Source: Gorsachius magnificus
Lineage: Eukaryota; Chordata; Aves; Pelecaniformes; Ardeidae
Direction of reading: 5' to 3'
Assembly (NCBI GenBank): GCA_034008185.1
Contig: CM067081.1
Location: 187,695,510-187,759,509 of the forward strand
Length of the DNA: 64,000 nt
Shown here: positions 36,214 to 48,200 of the stretch, piece after piece
Layout of the letters: every line of letters begins with the position of its first letter
How positions within the stretch are numbered: the stretch's first letter is position 1
Position numbers and translations under genes: made by a program
The notes under the pieces: generated by a model
What the model was told of the DNA's origin: nothing
What the model saw: only the letters and a program-made list of their open reading frames with translations
Database searches by the model: none

Positions 36214-39200
36214 CTGCTCGAGAGAAAGGGCAGAAGAAGAATTTACCTGGAGTCAACGAGGGAGAGCGTTTCTGTGCTCAGACTGAGAACACATGGAGAT
36301 ACAGCGCACAGATTCTGAGGCTTGATAGACATAAAGGGTTGCGTCCCCGTTTAATTAAGATCCCGTAAGAAACCAATAGCGCTCATTTCGAGAGTGCCCT
36401 GGTACACCATGTTCATGCCAGTGAACACAGTGTTCATGCCAGTAATTCATGTAAGTGGAAGTAAACCTGTATTTAAGTGTTATCTTACTATCATAATACC
36501 CTGGAAAAATCTGGAAGCCTTTAAAATGAACCCTCGGTTTTCCCAGCTTTAAGTGAGATGCATAACCCGGCGCAGGGCATACCTAGTGGTGTCCTGCCCC
36601 CTAACGCCAAAGCACAGGGCCTGCATCCCAGTCACTGCTGCTACCTCAGCCTCTCACATTCCAAATTCATTTTCCAAAGCTTTTCCTCACGGTTTTAGTG
36701 CACCGTCACGCAAGGAAAAGTGCATTTACATGGTGGCATCACCTCCGAGCATGCCGTAATACCAACGTTGGAGGCGAAGCGCAGGGCGGGTGCCAAGCTC
36801 GTAGCCACTGCCGGGCGCCAGCCCTGTTCCGCCCGCAGCCGGACTTGCTGTTCCAGGGCAGCAGCCCGAAGGCTGTGAGGCATCGCTGCTCCAGACCCCA
36901 TTTTGAACTGCAGTTGCCTCCACCCGTCCTCTCCCCCACCTCCCAGGCCTTCCTGGGACACACCGCGCTGCTTGCACGGAACACAAAGCACCACTGCGGC
37001 CCGGGGGATGAGGGTCCGGCGGAGGGCAAAGGTTGCAAATGGCCGCACCAGCGGCCTTGCAGGTCTGTGGGGGAAGGCGAGGGATGGGGAGCTGAGGGCC
37101 CAAGCGGCAACAACAGTGCTGACGAAGAATAAAAGGCAGGGGCAGTAAAGCCCTACCTAAAACCACTGAGCAGTCCTATTCTGATGAAGCAGCTTCAACT
37201 GAAAACCGTCAAAGGTTAAACCATGCTTTGCAAGTTGAAAAGTTTTTGCAACGTATCTAATTTTGACTGGAGCCATCTGAGACAATCTAGACTTAATGGC
37301 CTCAAACACAGGCTAAAAAAAAAAGGGATGGAGAAATCACATCAGAGACAAATTTCTCACCCCAATTCTTGTTAGACTGGTTGGCGCTCGGCTGCTCAGC
37401 TTGAGGTGAGAGTGTGAGCCGTGCAAAGGGTGGGGAGGGGAGGAAAAGGAGAGGGGCACGGTGTATAGAGCTGGCTGCACTGACTTTATGCTGCTGAGAT
37501 AATCTTAGTTATCCATCTAGGACTGGATCCACAGTGCACTGCAAGCAATGGGAGAAAAAAAATCTTCATTTACTTCAGGGGTTTTGTACTAAGATGGCTT
37601 TCTCTGGCAGCAGGGAACAGTTGGAACAAAGGCTAAAATTTGAGCCCTGTATGTGGCTAAGGAAAAGCGGAGCAAGTGTTGAAGACATTTCAGACACTGA
37701 GAGGAGCCTGTTTAACTACTTGTTTCAGGTTCCATTCCTCTGCGTGTGAGGAGGCTGCAGCTGTACTCCTACCCCACAAACGTCCAGGTTCAAGGTTTTC
37801 AAATAAATGATGTAATTGGTTCAAGTTCCAAGTCCATGTCTGACACTTGGATTAAGTGACTGTAGAGGAGATTAAGGACCTTTGCTTTTGTCATTCAGAA
37901 AAAGAGCAAATATGTGTAAACCCTGGCTGCTTCAATTTAGGAGCTGAGCAGGGGTAAGCACTTGGTTCCTGACAGCAGGGCAGACTGCTTGTACCAGTAG
38001 TGAGCAACAGTCTAGACACCAAAACAGTCTGGAAATTCATGGATGCTCAAAGTGAGATCCAGCAACTCCCAGAATTATTTGGGGCCAGCATTCCTCTCCC
38101 AAGCAGCAATGCAGACTTTGGCTGTAAAATGCTTAAATTCTGTCCAGGCCTTTAGAAGAAAACATTAGGACAAAAATGGAAAAAAGGAAGAGTCGCTCAC
38201 CTTTTGTACAAGCTCTGAAGAGCTTCCTACTAAGCAGCTAGTGCGAAACCTGGGATCTGTGCTCACTTCAGCAGAAGGTCTACTATGGTAATAGGGTGAC
38301 AGGCACTCCGATGGCCAGCACAATTGCTCTGTGTTGAACCTGGACCACTGTGCAGCCACGAGTGGCAATGTTACAGGCTCATGGGATGACAAATGGGAGA
38401 ATGACTGTGGACTTGTGATTAGGGACCTCAAGGGGAAAGGAGGCATTTTGGGGTGCCACTTTCCTCCTCCTCAGACGTGTACCTCTGCAGCATTAGTTAG
38501 GCACTGAGTTGCTGAGGGACAACTTTGGCAGGGCTCCCTCTGCCCTCGCACCTGAGTGCCTGAAGCACCAGGCATGCACCTTTCTATTTGCTCTCCTTCC
38601 AGGTTGTTGACCCTCATATTTCTAACTGCAGAATTCTCTCTGCTTCAATGGGGTGGCAAAGGCTATCCCCCAAGACTGATACTGTGCAGTCTGTCAATAC
38701 CAGTGTTTGCTTGGAGTATTCAGGCTGCATGTTCATGTCCTCCAGTGCTGTGGAAGACATGGATTTCCTGGCCAAGTTTTCCAAGTAATATGCTATTGTG
38801 CAACAAGTGGGTACAAACACATTCAAATATCTTGAAACAGAAATGAAACCTGCTCAATTTAGCCTGGATCCCCAGTTGCTATGGGTGTTTAACTGCCAGA
38901 GAACCAATGCTTATTCACAGCCTGTGCTTAGCGTTTCCTACTGGCAGACTTCAAATTCCTTCCAACTTCTTACACAACCTCCCTGGATTGTTCTGCAGAA
39001 GGAATGGGTATTAAAATGACTGAAGCAAGGATTACTCTCTAACACACCCTCTAATCCAATGGCTCTGGATGCTGGAGGAGTAAGAGGAATAGGTTGCACA
39101 ACAGGTTTTCCTTTGCTGGTATCTCCCTTTTGCCACTGTTGGAGACAGAATTCTAGACTAGGCAGACCATCAGGCACATCTTGCATTTATTTCTTACACT

Positions 39201-42200
39201 CTCTTCTGTCCACTGACTCAGGTGAGCTTAATTGTCCATGTAGGTGAGAAGCCTAGTATCGAGAGGCTAAAGAGTCTGAAGATTAGGTGTCTTGCCTGCA
39301 GTTTTGAAAATCTTCAGAGCTGCTGTAATTGTTATGGCCTCTCACTGTTGTGAATGGCTTTTGCATAGGCATATGATAATAAAAGGAAAACATAATATAA
39401 TCCTAAATAATGTATATTAAATATATACTATCTACCCCACAACACATACAACGTGTCCCACAAAGGTGATTGACTGCAGTAAGACAGTACCTTCATTGGT
39501 GATCTGCCAGCAGGAGAAGGGGAAACGGAGGCTATGTGTCTTGCTGGTGATGCTGTAAAGTCAGAAAGATTTCAGTGCATACTTGGCATTACAATTTTCA
39601 CTAAGAAATCTTTTTAAGTGGATAAGAGATCATTCTATACACTAGCATTATCTCTGTTTCCCTTTAAGTACTTGCCCAATGGCTGCAAATAGTTTTAGAG
39701 ATTTTATTTATTTTGCTTTGTTCTCAGGATTATCTTGCAGTACAACCAATGACGTATAAGAAATTTCTGCATCCATCTTCTCTGACAAATTTTATATCAC
39801 TGTAAATTGGTTTATATCCTACCAAATGGTAACAGGATTCAAAAAAAGTCATTATACTAACTTTTCCCCTCATCTTATTCTTCTTAAGAAATATATTATG
39901 TCTTTGTATGTCAAATAAGAAAAAGGACAATACATAATGTACCTATATCAAACATTTACCTGTAAATATACTGCAAACATGCCTGGATATACTTTGAGGC
40001 ATAAGTCTAAAACATAAAAAGCGTCTTCACTCCCTCGAGAGCAATTATATTTCCTGTATCACTTAAGCAGCCTTTCTTTCAAACGGAAATTAATCTTTTG
40101 AAAGGCAAATTGGTTATAGTAACAGAACTCATGTACTTCCACAATTGCTGTGCATTTTCTGGCCAGTAAGATTCTTCGTGGTTAATGATAATTTCTGATT
40201 GCTAACCTCCAATTATCATAAGATCAAAAGATTAAATTTGATCATCCACTGTAGTCTGAAACTACTCAGTCATTAAGTGAAGGGGCAGTATTAGAAACAG
40301 AATGCTAGAGAGAACTTTAATGAGATGAAAATACCTACAGAGGCAGTTCTACAGCCTTCCATGTAGGTAATCAAATAATAAATTAACCTGCCCAAGAAGT
40401 TAAAAATTAATCAGAGTGGAAAGAATCTAAGCCCTCAAGTAAATATTTTTTTTACTGGAGCTCAGCCTGAAACATGCATTAACTCACCAGTCTGTGCAGG
40501 TCTTGGTGGTACGGGAGGAGATATAAGCTTTCCACTTTCCGATGTGTTTCTGGCTTCCTTCCCACTGTCCAGGCTCCAGCTGCTGGGGGTGGTGTTTACA
40601 GCTGGAAGAGAATGAAAAAGCTGATATAGGCGTCAACACTTCTAGCTCTCAGATGTGCCTTTACCCATGAGGGTAAAACTACAGAGACTGAAAACATTAA
40701 ACAACTTAACAAGCATGCCTGAAAAGCTTTCATGATTACATCAGCATTTGAAAGGCTTTTAAAGAATGGCTGTCAATCTTCTGGTTGCCTGACGTATGTA
40801 TGCATCTGGCTCTCAGGTCAGTTTGCGATTGCATAGCAGTTGGGACCATCAACAACACTAGCAGCTGAGACAGCACATTGGTGCACTGCAAATCCAGCCA
40901 CAAAGTGAGATAAGCTTGAAGCCTGTTAATATAATCAGTTTATCTTTGCACCAGACTCCTATTTAAAGGTTTCTAGGCAGAGGGGAACAGACTATTCATA
41001 AACCATTTCTGTTGACTCATTTTATATACAGAAGGGACTAGAGAAAGGAACTCACCAAATTCCAATCAAACTCACTCAGAAAGCTCTCAGTGCTAACAGT
41101 CTTTTGTTGCCTGCATAGGCTACAAATTCAGAATTGAAAGAAGGTGGAAAGAAGGGCACAAAATGGAGGGAGTAAAAATGGAAAGAAATTAAGATGTCTG
41201 AAAAAAAAATCAGATGAAAAAATAATTGTGGACTAAGAAAATTTACATACACGGTAGCCATGGTTGAGGATCTCTGCTTGATCATGTAAACTGATTATCA
41301 CCTTGATATGTATAAAACTGGCTGTTGCATTTGTCTGTGCGACTTTTACCAAATTCTATGACTTTATAATTGAATGATCCCATAAGGGCTGGAACAGCTT
41401 CCTTAATAGAACTGGATTATCTCGCTTTATCAAGGAGCCACCAATATTGGAAAGAAGTCAGACAGACAGAAAGACAGGGCATTTAACAAGGACAGGACAA
41501 AAGCAAACTTAAAATCCACATTTTTTTTTTTTTTTTTTTTTACATGTCCTGTAAAAAAAGCAGGAAGAAGCCTGCTTCAAACCTCCCCCCCCCCCCCCAA
41601 AAAAAAATCCCAACAAAACCCCACAACCAAAAAATGCCCCACCTTCAAAGCCTCAAACCTCTTCCCTTGCCATGACAGTTTCCTTCTTGTCTGCTTATTC
41701 CATAGTTATGAGTGGAGAACCACATGCAAGGACTCTGTGCTCATTTACAAAGATGAAGTGAAAAGCAAAGTATTGTTGCTAACTGATGGTATCAATTATT
41801 GCTACTATAGCAACACCAAGGGCTCTCAGGAGGACTGGAATCCCACTATACCAGTATATGCCAGACTTAATACAAAAAGTACAGTACAAATAATATTTGT
41901 TTCATATCTGCAACAATATTCTTTCAGTATAATTGCACATTAGTTGACCCTGAGAACAGCACACAGAATAATCTCTTTTCTAGAGAATCATCTTGCTTTT
42001 TTATTGCCAAAATATGCAATACATTGTTTGCTTTTTATTGTAGGCTGTCACCTAGCAGTATGGTTTTGCCCTCATCCTAAAAATGACTTGGCACCAGACC
42101 TGGGTACTTCTAATGCCTGAAACTTTTGACAAGCCATTTTTTCTTTTAAGTCATCCAAGCAGTCATTTCTTTGGACTGCTAAAGTCTCCAGGAAAGAATA

Positions 42201-45200
42201 TTTTATTTTAACAATTCTGTAATGTACTTGGCTGCAGAGCCCAGTGGAAAAGTTTTTCCATTTCCATGTTCAATTATTTCATATGTTTTTCAGCCCTGTC
42301 AAAAATTCCGCACTTGAGCTTTCATAAAAACTTGGACACAAAATTAGTTCTAAAAATCAGCTCTTATTGATGAAAATCTGATTCCTGGTCAGTTCTTGCT
42401 ACAGTATATTCTTAAAATATTTATTTTCAGTGCACCTGTTTTACTATATACTTTATTCAGGGTCACAAAAGGGCACAGCATAATGAAATGATGGAGCATA
42501 TTATGGATGTGGAGCACAACAATAACTGTGCCAACAATACTGAATTTCTCCATGTGCAAAATTACAGAAGGCCGTATTTTGTCTACAGTATTTCGTAAGT
42601 TTCTCATTTACTCTAATTAAAAAAAAAAAAGAAAAAACTGAAACAAAACCCCCCAACAAACCACAAATTGATCTTTTGTGTTCCATCAAAGTGTAACCAA
42701 AAGCACAGTGACTTATATTTGGTAAAGAGAATTTGCAGGTACCAAACTTCAGGACTCTATCCATTTCTTCAGCTTCTCTCTGCCCCAGTCTCCACAAGTT
42801 CATCTCCAGGGTTCATCACCCCATATGACTCTCTTGAGAAGCAGAAGGGACAGCTCCTGCAGGCAGCCTGCTGCAACCTGCTGCTCCATCACCCCTTCCT
42901 GAAAACTTCTGTGCCCTTCTGAGTGCAACACTCCATTCAGAAAAACACTGCGTTCCCTCCTTTTTAGCAAAGTGTTTTGAAACTTTGTTAGTTTGAGTGT
43001 TAGCATAAACTAGTTAGTTAGAATGTTTTGAAACTTGAATATGACAATATACGCTCAAAAGAATTAGCATTCTATAGGAATATGACGGATTAATTATATT
43101 TTCGTTGCTTCCAAGATTGGCGTGGTGCAGCGTTTCCACTCACCTTTGTCGGGGCCGGGCAGATTGGAATCACTTCGTGGCAAAGCACCATCTCCAATAT
43201 GATTAAACAGCATTCTCTGTAAATTGAGAACAGCATGGTTTATGCATAGCTGCTGTTGTACTTCAGTAGCCTTTAAAAAAACAATTAGCTTTTTATTATT
43301 ATCCCCACCACACAGGCCTACTTTGGAGGTAGAGTGATAAGCATCACCTAAGAGGATAAATAGTTTAATAAAAATATGTATATACAAATAGGGAGGAGAC
43401 TAGTTTTCTGAAAACAGATGGAGGATTATTATGTACTGAGTTCTGACAGTTTCCAGCTCCCTAAAAAACAAAACAAGGCTCATTCCTCAAGTGGTATCTT
43501 GGTAGATTACTATGCGAGTGCAGGGATAGATTTGCAATAATTTCACTGCAGAATCAGGATCTGAACAAGGTGTAATGTTTGACAATGTTCAAGTCATGGC
43601 TTGTTATCTTAGAAGAGCATTGTGTATTATTTCCACCCCTGACTTTTTTGGTAACAGCATTCTTACTTCTCTTGTGGATAAAAGTTGACCTATAAAGTTT
43701 GTTTGTCTTTCCTTTTCTGAATATTCGTGTTGTTTTTTTTTTTTTTTTAAAAAAAACCACAGTAAATTTATGAAACAATTTTAAAATTCCACCAGTTATT
43801 TCTTTTGACAGCATTCAAATAATCTGTGGGTCACTAGTTTATCTTGATAACAGATGTAAACAGCATCTAGTTAATCCTACAAGTAATTCAGATGTACTTT
43901 CCAAACAAAACGAGAACAGATGAAGTTTACTTTTTTCTTCCCTTTTTTTTTAAAGCAAGATCAGACAATCAGTGAAATCCAAATCAAATAAAATCTTCTT
44001 GTATCTCCTTCCAGCATTCACAGAGGACCGAGTCAGCCAGGCACTACACTGTTGTTCCACAAGATGGCAAACCCAGCTGCAAAGTAACATCACTGATCTA
44101 ACATGTTGCAGTTCCATGTTACAGAGTGAGGAACAAATACTTGGCCAATTCAGCTTGACTTAAAACATCTCATAGAGATAATGCTTTGGTGGACTTTGAG
44201 CTATGTGAGTTTTGCCTATCTATGCTGCACTAGAGTCCATACTGGATCAGGTAATATCTATTTTCCTGGAGTTACCATTAAACTGAGGTGGTGTAACTAC
44301 ACGTGTACTATAATGTGACAGAAAATGTGACCATATGTTTCTGCCTGGTCTGGATTGAACGTTCACTGCCCAGTGAGTCTGCAGTGCACTAGGATCTGGT
44401 GGACAACTGTTGAAGTCTGTTTTCTGTTGTGAAGGTAAAGAGCAAAGGCTGAAAAAGCAACTGAAATTGGAGGAGATAGAGACAAAAGCTGAATGAAATA
44501 CAGAGAAACGAGGACATACTAAAATAATGAAATATAAAACCATTGGAAGAACAAGAGCAATTACAGGATGTTTAATGAGATGCAAAAAAACCCCAAAATG
44601 TGAAACCCAAAAAACTCCATTAGGAAGAACAATAGTGCAAAAACTAAGCCGTCTTGTTGACCAGCCAATGACAGCAGGCATTCCTCTTCAGAGTATGGGA
44701 AGAGCTGGAAGAGACACTGTACAATCGCTCAGCCAGAGATCAAAAAGCAAGCATAAATGGATGTTGACTGAAAACAGCTGTACATAGATAAACTTGAGCA
44801 TCAATTTCAATGAGAGAAGCGGATGCAGTACTGCTGTGGTCTTGTTCTATGAAGTCCATCAAACTTCCTTAAATGAGGTAGCTATGGCCTGAAGGGACTT
44901 GAAGTGCAGGAATTTGCCTGTGTATCTCATCTTTCCTGTTTGAAAAACTAACGTGAAAATGGCATTCATTAAGCCATAACAAAGATGCTCATAAATGGGT
45001 GGTCCTTTCCTCATTAACTTAGTGTGAAGCTCCAACCAAGACTGTTGAAGTTAAGTGGTGTTAGAATAAAAGTAGAAAAGACGAGGAACAGTTTGAGCAT
45101 CTAAATTCTTGCAGGTATCTCTAAGCTATTGCCTTACAATTGTCCTGAGGATTTCTTTTCCCTTTCTTAATCAGAAGGCAGAGAATCAGAATTTTGTTTC

Positions 45201-48200
45201 TGGTCACAGTCCATTTTTACTGCTCAGGGAATAGAGCACCAGAGAAAGAAATTGCACCTTTCCCCAGAAAAATATATCCTCATTTATGGTCATGAGGGCA
45301 GAAAGAAACTGTCAGACCTTCTCACCCTTGAAACATACTTCACTGTACGAGCAAGTTAATTTTCTACTTACCCTCTCTTGGGACACTGAGGGTAGAGACA
45401 GATTGGGAGATTTTCCTGCCGGGCGAGTCTCAGAGAGAGTGGAGACTGGGCCTACGAGCTCCTCAGCCTCCCTTATCGAATCTCGGGTAGAGTGGGGAAT
45501 AGAAGTCGCATTCCACTTGGCAAAGCAAGAGTTTGCAGTCTGGGAGCAAAAATGGGATAATTTTTTTTTGCTGCAAACTGTAAAACCGCTTTACTTGAAG
45601 AACACCTCCTGGTCCTTACTGTACGTTGGTTTGGCTCCACTACCACTGAGAATGTGCCCACTAGATACATCAGTAAGTAGTTCCCAAGAACTCCCCATAA
45701 GTCTGGCTAAGCTTCTGTATTGCTTCTTAAGCCCTCACATAACAGCATGAGGACTTAAAACAAAAAAGAGGAAAAAATTAAATCAAGAGCCAATTCAATA
45801 ACTGAAGAAGCGAAGGACAAGAATACAACTAACGAGAAACCAACAAATCATTTCTAAAATAAAGGAACCTGGACTACCAAGCTGGTTTTTTATCAGAGGC
45901 AAAGTTTCTGGCGGAAACAAGAGTGTTGAGAAGAGGGCCTTTCACACTGTACTTATGTTTTCTTCTTTCTCAGCTTCAGCAAGAGGTGCATTGTGTGATG
46001 GCACGGATTAAAACAGCAACTGTGTTAAAGGAAAGCACTTTAGGAAAGTAGGTCCATTAAGAAGAAAAGATGAAATAAAGATTCAAAACTGGCCAGCTCA
46101 CCAAGCTCATTTTGCATTTCACATAACTCCAAAAGATACAGATTTCACACAGACCTATGTAACAGCAATTTTAAAGTAAGAACCCAACTCATTCTTTTCA
46201 CTGGAGTAAAAAAATTTCTATCTTTCTTTTCTGAAAGTACACTGAAAAATAGGAATTGCCACATCAAGTGGGTTATTATCTCATAGTGGCTAGGATTATC
46301 TATTTCAGAAGAAATAAAGGGGAGGTCAACATGGACAACTGCCATGATAACAGTTTTTCTTCCTTTTTTCTTCCCTAGATTGAACAAATGCTGCTGTTTC
46401 ACACAAGCAGGCTGTGTCATCCGGTAAGTCTTTGCATCTCTCTCTCACTGCAGTGAGTAAATATCAAAACCAGATCTACACCTAGACAAAGCAAGCAGAA
46501 ATGTGATCAGGCACCGTGATCTATTCACATCTCTTCCATGTAAAATATTTTCAAGTATTTTCTTATAAAACTAAAAAAAACCCCTGAAAATTAACAGCAA
46601 TAAGCAGACACTAAACCTGTGCATTTATCATCTTCTTAGCTACTTGAGTTCAGAGGCCTCCCAACAAGCTTCCTACCTGTGAGGTTTCCAAAGGAGTAGG
46701 GTAGATGGCACTGCAGGGCCTCTCTCTGGGGGACAGGCAAGAGTTTTCTCGGGAATGCTTATGTTTGTCAGACAACAGAGGAGACGCTAGAATATAAATG
46801 TGTCAAGTGATTAAATTCATGCAGTGAAACTCAGACATTACAGTTGCACACTTGTGACAAAGAAATCCTCTGTCCCTAGTAATTCATATTCCTCAAACAA
46901 CTGGCTAAATTTGATGTCTGACCAGTGATATCATGCATGCAGAAATTCATCTGTGTAACTTATCAAGAATAACTTAATTTAGTTTACCACAGGAGACAAG
47001 CACTGACCTCTGGCACTGGATGGAGCAGAACTGGTCACATTAGGTGAAGCAGAATGAGTAGAACTCAGGCTTGAGGTAGACGGACTAGGCTGCATATAGA
47101 ATAGATGCCAGTGTTACCACATCACACTTACTGGCTTGGAAACCAGAAGTTTATAACATACTTTTCACTAAAACAAAGAACTTGTAATTTGTTAGACTGG
47201 TTTCTCCGTATTTCAAAATAGCAAACCAGAATAAAGAGCATTAATGTAACTACACAAAGATATAGTAAAATATCAAATAAATAGAAACAGAATTAATATT
47301 TTAAAATAATTACATCACAACTGTGACAAATGCACAGAAAAGTCTATGTAAGGTCAGATGACTTCACATCATAATGCATTTGCTGCTTATTACTTTTGGA
47401 AAAAATGCTCTAAGTTAAAGAAGAAGAAATTGTTCTTTCTAAGTTAAGGAGGTTAAAAGCCCACTCAAAGATTTGTTTTCTAAAAGAAGCATCAGCAATA
47501 ACTTTGAGATTTCTGAATGAAATAATAGAAGCATTAATTTAGTAAATAGCCTTGTAAGAAAGATTCTGTTTAGTTTGAAGAATGACAATAATTTGTACCT
47601 GCATGTTAAAAACTTCATCAGAGCTTTCTGATTGCCCGGTGATATTGCTGACTTCAGCAGAAGCTTGGGATGACAGTGATGAGGATGAATACCGATTGAC
47701 AGCAGGGTAACTCAAAGGACTATTTGAAGAATAACGAAATACGAAATGGTTAACTCTAGTTGCCAGTCATAATTTTTCATGTGAAAACAGCACATATTTA
47801 TTAATCTGCACAGTTTAATTTGGATTTATTAGTTGAGAGAGAGAGAGAGAGAGAGTGTAAATATATATATTGGCTATTCATGACTGTTCAGGCGGATCAT
47901 ACAAGGAAGCACATGAAAAGCAATGAAAGTATTTATGGATCATCTTCTGTGAGTAACAAAATCTATCAATTTCTAGTAATTTAACTTGCCTGCGTCGTGG
48001 TATTACCCTGGCACCGTCAGGGCTCATAGAAACAGGCATGGAATTTCGGCATACGCGAGGACTTCCATTTGGGAAATGAACAGGGCTAGCTTGTACACAG
48101 GCAGAAAATTCCTGGTGAATTGTTAAAGGAAGATTAATTACAATGAACATAGTATCATTAAGCATTTTATAAGATACATATTGTCATTTGAATGGGTATA

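Larger units (their letters stand above)
36214..39490 (-). other. DOCK4 last intron (3.3 kb)
   Basis: Between window exons 16 and 17. It contains the GC-rich pocket at 36740-37140 and the candidate cassette exon at 38201-38404. A short direct duplication (GTTCATGCCAGT twice) lies near 36410-36441. No transposable element was recognised. Confidence 0.85.

Noticed and set aside
36695..37166. Overlapping 117-146 codon frames on both strands in the last DOCK4 intron
   Set aside because: All result from the GC-rich pocket. No frame matches DOCK4 or another protein, and no splice pair gives a compatible phase that I could see.
44247..44681. 144-codon minus-strand frame with a good acceptor (CTTCACAACAG) as another DOCK4 cassette exon
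   Set aside because: With that acceptor in phase 0, the only good donor nearby (AATG|GTAACT) ends in phase 1, which would break the frame into exon 14. It is not supported as an in-frame exon.
47981..47989. GT donor at CAA|GTTAAA for exon 10
   Set aside because: Using it would put exon 11 out of frame and into early stops, whereas the GC donor keeps the conserved reading.
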